Source: CAZKUN01 sp964555935 (GTDB taxonomy: Bacteria > Armatimonadota > Zipacnadia > Zipacnadales > VGFC01). Taken from it: 24,486 nt of DNA. The first letter of the stretch is position 1. The number at the start of each line of letters is the position of its first letter. A program made the position numbers and the translations under genes. Below the pieces are notes generated by a model. It saw only the letters and a list, made by a program, of their open reading frames with translations. It was not told where the DNA came from and did no database searches. The DNA is taken from positions 1 through 24,486 of the forward strand of contig CAZKUN010000136.1 of the NCBI GenBank assembly GCA_964555935.1, given 5' to 3'. Shown here one piece after another: positions 15,044-21,533 of the stretch.

Positions 15044-15876
15044 GCGCTGAGACGATCCGCAAGCCGGCCGGAACGGGGCTGCGGAAGTACATCTCAACGG
15101 CCGTCTTCAGCGTGCAGGACGCGTTTGCCTACCGTGCGACGGCGATCGTGTGGATGCTTGTCGACTTCGTCCCGTCTGTGGTCATGATCCTCGTGTGGCA
15201 AGCCGCTTACCGCGTGCACGATGAGGTCGAGGGTTACAGCCTGCCTGAGATGGTGACCTACTACATCCTCACAGGCATCATCTCGGGAACGCTGACCAGC
15301 CACGCCGAGTTCACGATGAACGGGGAGATCCGCGAGGGACGGCTGACGCCGCAACTCGCCCGACCGATCAGTTACCCCATCGCGGTCATGTTCCGCGAGA
15401 CAGGATGGCTGGTCGCCAAGTTCGTGTTGGGGATTCCCGTCTTCGCCTTGCTCATCTTCCTGTTCCGCCACCAGTTCCTCGCCCCGCAACTCGATCCGCT
15501 GCAGTGGCTTGGGTTTGGGATCGTCTTCATCCTGGCACTCGTGCTCCTCTCGCTCGTGGGCGCATGCCTGGGTTGCATCTCGCTCTGGACGGTCGAATCG
15601 AGCGGGGTGTTTGAGCTGTTCTGGTCCCTCGGGGGCGTTCTGTCGGGGGCGCTTCTGCCGCTCGAACTCTTGCCTGGCGCGCTGCGCTGGATCGCCGACA
15701 TCATGCCACACAAGTGGGCGGGCTATTTCCCTGTGCGGGTGCTGATCGGCAAGGTGCCGATGGAGGAGATGTGGCACGGCATCCTGATCCAGCTCGGATG
15801 GATCGTCGCGCTGTCGGTGATCCTGGCGATCGCCTGGAAGCTGGGGACGCGGAAGTACGAGGGGTGGGGCGGATGA
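15040..15876 (+). CDS. ABC-2 type transporter permease, first subunit
   Basis: The 278-residue polytopic protein has about six hydrophobic helices (near 34-54, 70-86, 122-142, 155-180, 188-212 and 248-268). Between helices 2 and 3 it has the conserved cytoplasmic REGRLTPQLARPISYP (98-113), the family hallmark E-G-x-L/M-x(3)-L-x-[RK]-P shared with its partner. It would form half of the export channel with the next gene. The start at 15040 lies inside the end of the ATPase gene (ATGA). Confidence 0.9.
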   Translation: MSAETIRKPAGTGLRKYISTAVFSVQDAFAYRATAIVWMLVDFVPSVVMILVWQAAYRVHDEVEGYSLPEMVTYYILTGIISGTLTSHAEFTMNGEIREGRLTPQLARPISYPIAVMFRETGWLVAKFVLGIPVFALLIFLFRHQFLAPQLDPLQWLGFGIVFILALVLLSLVGACLGCISLWTVESSGVFELFWSLGGVLSGALLPLELLPGALRWIADIMPHKWAGYFPVRVLIGKVPMEEMWHGILIQLGWIVALSVILAIAWKLGTRKYEGWGG

Positions 15877-16649
15877 GGTACTACGCCAAGCTCTGCCTGT
15901 CCATCTTCCGCAATTGCGTCTCCCGCGAGATGATGTTCCGCGCCAGCTTCGTGCTCTCGCTCGTGAGCGGCTACGGCTGGAGCCTCGTCATGCTCCTCTT
16001 CCTCTCGACGGTTGTCGCGCGGGTACAGTCCCTCGGATCGTGGGAGCAACGCGACATCTACGTGCTCGTGGGCACGTTCATGATCGTGCAGGGCGTGACC
16101 CAATTCCTGTTTGAGACGAACATGTGGCGCATCGGCAGCTACGTGCGCGAGGGGACGATGGACTTTATCCTGGTGAAGCCCGTCGACAGCCAGTTCTTCG
16201 TGAGCTGTCGGTTCTTGAGGCTGTCGGCCTTGGGCCTTCTGCTGCCGGGCATTGCCTTGGTGGTCGTGGGAGCCAGGCAGCCGTTCGTCTGGCAGGACAC
16301 GGCGCTCTACGTGGCCGGAACGGTGGCGGGGATCGGCATCCTGTACGCCATATCGTTCATGCTGGCGACGACGAGCATTTGGTTCGTGCGGGCCGAGATG
16401 GGCGGGCTGATCTACGGGCTGTTTGACGTGATGAGACTGCCCGCGGACGTTTACCCTCAAGTACTGCGAATCACGTTCACCTACGTCGTGCCGCTCGTGT
16501 TTATCGCCAGCGTGCCCGCGCAGATGCTCCAGCATCGGGGCAATCCGCTGACCTCGCTCGCGGGCATGGGGGCGGCGGTGATCTGCATTGTGTTGGCGCG
16601 CGCGTTCTGGTTCATCGCGCTAAGGTCGTACTCAAGCACAGGAAGCTGA
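15873..16649 (+). CDS. ABC-2 type transporter permease, second subunit (DUF990-like)
   Basis: The 258-residue membrane protein has about six hydrophobic helices (near 24-48, 61-80, 114-133, 143-168, 198-214 and 228-250). It has the same motif as its neighbour, REGTMDFILVKPVDSQF (92-108). The two permeases are therefore distant relatives likely to pair as a heterodimer. ATG 15873 overlaps the previous stop by 4 bp, and a G-rich purine run (GAGGGGTGGGGCGG) sits just upstream. An upstream frame open to 15714 overlaps the first permease and is not used. Confidence 0.9.
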   Translation: MRYYAKLCLSIFRNCVSREMMFRASFVLSLVSGYGWSLVMLLFLSTVVARVQSLGSWEQRDIYVLVGTFMIVQGVTQFLFETNMWRIGSYVREGTMDFILVKPVDSQFFVSCRFLRLSALGLLLPGIALVVVGARQPFVWQDTALYVAGTVAGIGILYAISFMLATTSIWFVRAEMGGLIYGLFDVMRLPADVYPQVLRITFTYVVPLVFIASVPAQMLQHRGNPLTSLAGMGAAVICIVLARAFWFIALRSYSSTGS

Positions 16650-16698
16650 TCGCGACCCGTCGAACGAACCTCGACAGGTGCGAGAGGAGCAGCGGAAC

Positions 16699-17853
16699 AT
16701 GAGACCCGACTACGATACGGCCCGGGACGAAACCGGATTCACCTATAGCTGTGGGGGAACGCAAGGCGCCCTCCGCCAACTCACGCAGACGCCAATTCGT
16801 GACTTCAACCTCGACCCCGCCGCGTGCATCGACGCGTATGAACGCGGGCGTCCGATGCTCCGAGAGATGTTTGGCGAGGATGTGGGGCCTCCGGGGATTG
16901 CCACGCCCGCCGTGAGCTATGGCCACGTGAACTGCCTGGGCTCGGAGTTGCTCTTCCCCGAGGGCGGCGAGGTTGCGCACACGCACATCTACGATTCGCT
17001 CGAAGAGGGCATCAAAGCCCTCAAGAAGCCGGTGGACTGGGCCTCCGAAGGGATGGCTCCTTTCTTCCTGGAGTTCAGGGAAACGCTCCGTGAGGCGTTC
17101 CCTGGCGAGAACGTGGGCCTTTCGTTTGGGGACGAGGGTCCCCTCACCACGGCCTACGAGTTGCGAGGTGATGAGTTCTTCGTTGACATGCTCGACGACA
17201 CGCCCCTTGCCCAGGAGTTCCTGGAGGTCATGGTCGACAACGTGCTCGACTTCCATCGGTGGCAGTGTGACCTCGACGGGCGGGCGCATGTCAACCCGAA
17301 CGGTGGCGGCATCTGCGACGACCTCGCCAGCTTCGTTCCGCCGAGGCTTTTCGGGGAACTGGTCGTCCCGTACTGGGACCAGCACTACAGAGGCATCACG
17401 ACGGGATCGCGGAGCGTTCATGCGGAGGATCTGAGGGCCGAACAGCTCCCATTCCTTGAAGATGTCGGCATCTTCCGGTTCGACCCGTCGATCTCGGAGA
17501 AGCTCAACCCGCAGATCATCCGCGACAACTGCCGCGTCCCATTCTACTGGCGGCTGGGTTGCTTCCACTATACGGAGATGAGCTGCCAGGAGGTCGAGGA
17601 CTTCGTCTATCAATCAGCGGCTGACGGCGCGTGCGGCGTGCTCACGTACGTCGCCGAGAGCATGTGCACGAGCGACGGTGTCGAGAAGGTGCACGCCTAC
17701 CTGCGGGCGGCGAAGGAGACGAAGCAGTTGATCGAGGCCGGATGCTCGCGCGAGGAGATTGGCGAGCGCGTCTCCGCCGAGGGCAAGGAGAAGCTGTGGG
17801 AGGCGTGGTGTGGATTCCTCAGCCCACTGAGTTCGAGGGGTGGGGCGAGGTAA
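16699..17853 (+). CDS. Uroporphyrinogen decarboxylase (URO-D) superfamily protein
   Basis: The 384-residue soluble protein resembles the large URO-D-like family annotated in Planctomycetota, Hydrogenedentes and similar phyla; the family includes HemE and corrinoid methyltransferases such as MtaA/MtbA. Visible stretches are FPEGGEVAHTHIYDSLEEG (86-104), GDEGPLTTAYELRG (144-157), CDDLASFVPPRLF (206-218), SVHAEDL (239-245) and FRFDPSISEKLNP (259-271). MtaA-type methyltransferases have a zinc-binding His-x-Cys near this place; here it reads His241-Ala-Glu243, so the classical metal site is not present. True HemE function is unlikely: there is no haem gene nearby and the length and motifs differ. 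A role as a methyl- or carboxyl-transfer enzyme is inference. Start 16699 has GGAG with 9-nt spacing; GTG 16678 lies just before it. The gene is 49 bp after the transporter. Confidence 0.75.
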   Translation: MRPDYDTARDETGFTYSCGGTQGALRQLTQTPIRDFNLDPAACIDAYERGRPMLREMFGEDVGPPGIATPAVSYGHVNCLGSELLFPEGGEVAHTHIYDSLEEGIKALKKPVDWASEGMAPFFLEFRETLREAFPGENVGLSFGDEGPLTTAYELRGDEFFVDMLDDTPLAQEFLEVMVDNVLDFHRWQCDLDGRAHVNPNGGGICDDLASFVPPRLFGELVVPYWDQHYRGITTGSRSVHAEDLRAEQLPFLEDVGIFRFDPSISEKLNPQIIRDNCRVPFYWRLGCFHYTEMSCQEVEDFVYQSAADGACGVLTYVAESMCTSDGVEKVHAYLRAAKETKQLIEAGCSREEIGERVSAEGKEKLWEAWCGFLSPLSSRGGAR

Positions 17854-18096
17854 GCGCTATCGCCTCTCCCGTCCCAACCTGACGTACCGTTCCTCCAGGG
17901 CCTCGTGCTTGGCCTCCTAGTTCCGTGCCCGCGAGATCGTTTGGTCTCGTTGGCGTCCTCAGACCTATCGAACAGGCAGTTCTCCCCATTGGCTATCTCC
18001 GGCTCACAGTGCAGGTGGGGAAGGGACTCCCTTCGCGTGAGGGAAGACATCCGTGATGGGCGGATCCCTAAGGCGTGCGGAAACGGAGTGCGCGGC
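17854..18096 (+). other. 243-bp gap between URO-D-like and secreted-protein genes
   Basis: No gene is recognised here. The frame of the next gene stays open from 17905, but lacks a Shine-Dalgarno and would place the signal peptide 60 residues inside. It contains the short perfect palindrome GAAGGGACTCCCTTC (18020-18034, 6-bp arms) and, overlapping it, a second possible hairpin TCCCT...AGGGA; the two cannot form together. No convincing -35/-10 pair was seen. Confidence 0.45.
18085..18088 (+). promoter_or_regulatory. Shine-Dalgarno GGAG selecting the secreted-protein start
   Basis: GGAG is followed by 8 nt and ATG at 18097, directly before the hydrophobic signal sequence. A start about 190 bases upstream would add 64 residues with no SD and no similarity to a leader. 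Confidence 0.5.
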
Positions 18097-19524
18097 ATGT
18101 TCATGGCATCGGTTGTCCTCATTGTCGTCGGTAGCGCGCCGGCCCAGACGGTCCTCGAGCAGCTTCAAGCCGAGACGTCGCCCGCGTTCGCCGAGGGGCA
18201 TACGCTTCCGCCACTCACGCGGTGGGGCTGGACGATGCCGTATGACGTGCGGGTCGAACTATGCGAGCGGTGGGGCTATGCGCTGGAGTTCGGCGGGTAC
18301 GTCACTCAGGCGATAGCTGATCGCCTGGACGATCCTGAGAGCGACGAATCGAAGCTCTGCGCGCTGACGGCCGCGGATCCGGATAGGTACCCGTTATGCG
18401 TCCTGACGCACCGCGCGCTGGACAAGCCCATCGGTGACCCGTGGTGTCGGGACGAGAACGGTGAGCTGATCGACGAGAAGCAGATTTGGAGTCCAGAAGC
18501 GCCCGATGAGGTCTTCGAGGAAGCCGCCACACGCGTCGTCGCGCCGCTCGTGAAGGTTCGCGAGAAGGCCCCGATTGCCATCATCCTCAACGGCGGCGAG
18601 TACGCGCTGAGCGTGGAAGGACACCACGCCAAGTACTGGGAGCGCGACCCGAAGGTGATGGCCGCCAAAGGCGAGCGCGAGTGGTTCGACTACATCTCCG
18701 AGCGCAAGGCGCGCCAAGAAATGGTCATAACGGATGCTGTCCGCGAGGCGATCCCCGACTGCGGAATGTACCTTTACTACTTCACCGCCGGGAACGAACA
18801 CCGCAATCGGTACGGCGCGTGGCACACCTGGTGCTGGGAGTACGAGGATATGCGGCCGATCTCGGACCTACCGAACAGCTCCATCTACTACCGGCACTTC
18901 AACGATGGCTGGACTGGTGGCAACAACATGCTGGTCCAGGCGCTGAACGGCGTGGCGCAAGAGATTGCCCTCGGCGAGCCCGTGAGCTACAACTGGCTGA
19001 ACGCGGGATGGCCGAGAGAGAGCCAGGGCGACGAGGCGATCGGCGAGCGGGACCGGTACATGGGCTACCTGAAGTGCTACTACACGGCCGGCATGTTGGG
19101 CGGCGTGGCGGGTTACTTCAGCGTGCCCAAAGAGGACGATCCGAACTGGCTCTGGCAGATGACGGCGTTAAGCCGCTGCCACGCGCTCTTCTCCCACCAC
19201 GAGGACATCCTGCGAAACGGCGACCTCTTGCCTGGCCCGGACAAGCACGTCTGGTCGAAGGACCAGCCCGCCTACGAGTTCCCGACCGGCGACGCCGACG
19301 CCCGCGTCGTGGCGAGGAAGCACCGCAAGCGTAACGTGTGGCTCGTGACAGCATGGGCCGCCGGCGGCGATGACCGCGAAGTGACGGTCGAGATCCCCAC
19401 TCTAGGGACCGTTGACGTTGAGGCGCGGGCGTGTGGCAGCGTGTACCGGGCCACCGTTGAGGGCGGAGAGCCGAGGCTGGTGAGATTGGATGATGACGGG
19501 ATGTATCCGACGAAGGGGATGTGA
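18097..19524 (+). CDS. Secreted protein of unknown family, possibly a barrel-type hydrolase
   Basis: I do not recognise a family with confidence. The 475-residue product begins with a short hydrophobic leader (MFMASVVLIVVGSAPAQ) that reads as a signal peptide cleaved after APA. The mature part is rich in Trp, Tyr and acidic residues, for example LTRWGWTMPYDVR (about 35-47), IAIILNGGEYAL, MYLYYFTAG, YRHFNDGWTGG, YNWLNAGWPRE and WQMTALSRCHALF. This kind of composition and the alternating hydrophobic strands suggest a TIM-barrel carbohydrate-active enzyme, followed by a small C-terminal beta-sandwich (from about 410: VWLVTAWAAGGDDREVTVEIP). That is inference from appearance. The gene stop TGA directly abuts the ATG of the next gene, so the two are translationally coupled. 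Neighbours are a transporter-like membrane protein and a secreted beta-helix protein. Confidence 0.75.
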   Translation: MFMASVVLIVVGSAPAQTVLEQLQAETSPAFAEGHTLPPLTRWGWTMPYDVRVELCERWGYALEFGGYVTQAIADRLDDPESDESKLCALTAADPDRYPLCVLTHRALDKPIGDPWCRDENGELIDEKQIWSPEAPDEVFEEAATRVVAPLVKVREKAPIAIILNGGEYALSVEGHHAKYWERDPKVMAAKGEREWFDYISERKARQEMVITDAVREAIPDCGMYLYYFTAGNEHRNRYGAWHTWCWEYEDMRPISDLPNSSIYYRHFNDGWTGGNNMLVQALNGVAQEIALGEPVSYNWLNAGWPRESQGDEAIGERDRYMGYLKCYYTAGMLGGVAGYFSVPKEDDPNWLWQMTALSRCHALFSHHEDILRNGDLLPGPDKHVWSKDQPAYEFPTGDADARVVARKHRKRNVWLVTAWAAGGDDREVTVEIPTLGTVDVEARACGSVYRATVEGGEPRLVRLDDDGMYPTKGM

Positions 19525-21510
19525 ATGGCGGTCTTAGAGAGCCCGACAACCGACGCGCCGACGGGGAAGCCGAAGATACTGCGGGCCCTGACGCTCCGCG
19601 TCGTGCTGCTGTACGCCATCCTGATGACGGTGGTAATCATCTGGACCGAGTATTCGGTCCTCGTTGTCAACAGCACGAGCTTCAACAGCCTCGCCCCCAG
19701 TATCTTGGCGATCTTCATGCTCGCGGCGGTCGTGCTGCTCATCAACCCAACGCTCAAACTCATCCGGCGCGGTTGGCAGCTCGATTCCCGCGAGCTGATC
19801 ATGCTGTACGCGATGCTGATGGTGTCGTCACCCGTATCGTCAATCGGTCTCGTCCACTTCCTCATCCCCACGATGGCGTCGCGTCCGTATTTCGCCGAGC
19901 CGGAGAACCGGTGGAATGAGCTGTTCGGTGGGTTGGTCCCGGACTGGGTTGGTCCGACCGATGAGCTTGTGGTGAAGGGTTTCTGGGAATCGAGCGCGGC
20001 GGGGGTGCCGTGGGGCGCGTGGGCCATTCCGCTGGTGGCTTGGGCGATCTTCGCACTGGCGCTCTACTTCACGATGGCGTGTGTCAACACCATCGTGCGC
20101 GAGCAGTGGATCCGCCGCGAGAAGCTGACCTTCCCGCTGGTGTACCTGCCGCTCGAGATGACGGGCGACGCGCCCGAGGGGCGGACGCTCAATGCGTTCA
20201 TGCGCAGCCCGCTGACTTGGATTGGGTTCGCCCTGGCCATCGTCCCCCAATTGATCGCGGGGCTGCACGTGTACTTCCCGCAAGTGCCCGATCTGAAGGT
20301 GAAGGCGTTCCCTCTCAGGCCGTACCTGAATGAACCGCCGTGGAACGCGGTTGGGACCTTCAACCTCAGCTTCTACCCGTGCATGATCGGGTACTCATTC
20401 CTGCTGACGACAGAGGTCAGTTTCTCCGTCTGGTTCTTCTACCTGCTGACGAAAGCCGAGCGGATTCTCGGTCGAGGCGTCGGGCTTGAGGGGTTCGCGA
20501 GCATGGGCCAGTTCCCGTTCGAGTACCACCAGTCTTTCGGCGCGTGGCTGGTGCTCATCTTCTTCGGTCTGTGGATCGGCAAGGCGTACTTCGCCGACGT
20601 GCTGAGGGAGGCGTTTCGAGGCAAAGGAGCGCGTCGGCGGCCGGACCAGCCGATGAGTTACCGAACGGCGGCAATAGGCGCGCTAGTTGGATTCGGGGTT
20701 ATGTGTCTCTTCGCTACGCGGCTGGGGATGTCGCTGTGGCTGGCGGTCCTGTTCTTCGGGGTGCTGTTTGTCCTGCTGCTCGCGCTGACGCGGATCAGGG
20801 CCGAAGCCGGCCTTGGCTGTATCAGCGGCCCGCTGCCACTTCAGGACTACCTTGTCGGGATTATCGGGACCGACGGGCTCGGCGCCGCGAATCTCACAGC
20901 CGTCCAGCACTTCGAGTGGCTAAGCCGCGAGTTCCGTGGCGCGGCAACCGTCATGCCGTGTCAGCTTGAGGCCTACAAGATGGGTGACACGCGCGGTCTA
21001 CGAGGGCGAGAGCTGTTCGCCGGCCTGAGCATCGCGGTAGTGTTCACCATGATTGTCGCCGCGTTCTTTACGCTGAAGGTCGCGTACCTGCACGGCGGCG
21101 TGGGTCTGAATAGCTGGCGCTTTCTCGACGTGCCTGTCGCCCCCTTCCGGAAGCTCGCCGCGTGGCTGAACGCGGGGCAGGAACGCGATTGGCCGGGCAT
21201 CGCGGCGGCGCTCATCGGCGGCGCGACGATGGCTGGACTGACGTACATGCGCATCAGCTATGTATGGTGGCCGTGGCACCCCGTCGGCTACGCGCTCACA
21301 TTCTCCAAGCGGACTGTCCACTGGATCTGGTTCCCGTCGCTGCTCGGCTGGGTGATGAAGACGCTCATCATCAAGTACGGCGGCTTCAAGCTCTACCGGA
21401 AGGCCGTGCCGCTCTTCCTGGGGCTGATCCTGGGCGACTTCTTCATCGGCGGCGTGTTCGGCGTGGCCGGAGCGCTGATCCCGAAGCCTGGGTATTGCGT
21501 CTTCCCATGA
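19525..21510 (+). CDS. Polytopic membrane protein, OPT-like, DUF6785/DUF6784-type
   Basis: The 661-residue integral membrane protein has about 13 hydrophobic helices (near 24-44, 55-75, 90-112, 165-187, 230-250, 281-309, 337-353, 380-400, 402-422, 499-519, 557-577, 597-612 and 628-650). Features I associate with the OPT-superfamily-like DUF6785 (N-terminal) and DUF6784 (C-terminal) proteins are NTIVREQWIRREKLTFPLVY (188-207), TRIRAEAGLG (422-431), LTAVQHFEW (457-465), MRISYVWWPWHPVGYAL (575-591) and the C-terminal FFIGGVFGVAGALIP (639-653). The assignment is from memory. It probably moves a small solute across the inner membrane; the substrate is unknown. The gene begins right at the previous TGA and its stop overlaps an alternative start of the beta-helix gene, so the three are one unit. 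AAGGGG precedes the ATG. Confidence 0.85.
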   Translation: MAVLESPTTDAPTGKPKILRALTLRVVLLYAILMTVVIIWTEYSVLVVNSTSFNSLAPSILAIFMLAAVVLLINPTLKLIRRGWQLDSRELIMLYAMLMVSSPVSSIGLVHFLIPTMASRPYFAEPENRWNELFGGLVPDWVGPTDELVVKGFWESSAAGVPWGAWAIPLVAWAIFALALYFTMACVNTIVREQWIRREKLTFPLVYLPLEMTGDAPEGRTLNAFMRSPLTWIGFALAIVPQLIAGLHVYFPQVPDLKVKAFPLRPYLNEPPWNAVGTFNLSFYPCMIGYSFLLTTEVSFSVWFFYLLTKAERILGRGVGLEGFASMGQFPFEYHQSFGAWLVLIFFGLWIGKAYFADVLREAFRGKGARRRPDQPMSYRTAAIGALVGFGVMCLFATRLGMSLWLAVLFFGVLFVLLLALTRIRAEAGLGCISGPLPLQDYLVGIIGTDGLGAANLTAVQHFEWLSREFRGAATVMPCQLEAYKMGDTRGLRGRELFAGLSIAVVFTMIVAAFFTLKVAYLHGGVGLNSWRFLDVPVAPFRKLAAWLNAGQERDWPGIAAALIGGATMAGLTYMRISYVWWPWHPVGYALTFSKRTVHWIWFPSLLGWVMKTLIIKYGGFKLYRKAVPLFLGLILGDFFIGGVFGVAGALIPKPGYCVFP

Positions 21511-21522
21511 CGCGTGGAAAAC

Positions 21523-21527
21523 AGGAG
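21523..21527 (+). promoter_or_regulatory. Shine-Dalgarno AGGAG of the beta-helix gene
   Basis: AGGAG is 6 nt before ATG 21534. It sits inside the extension that an alternative start at 21507 (ATGA overlap with the membrane-protein stop) would add, so it favours 21534. Confidence 0.7.
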
Positions 21528-21533
21528 CTTACG

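Noticed and set aside
16612..17613. Minus-strand open frame opposite the URO-D-like gene
   Set aside because: Its sequence has no family resemblance, and the plus frame has conserved motifs and a Shine-Dalgarno.
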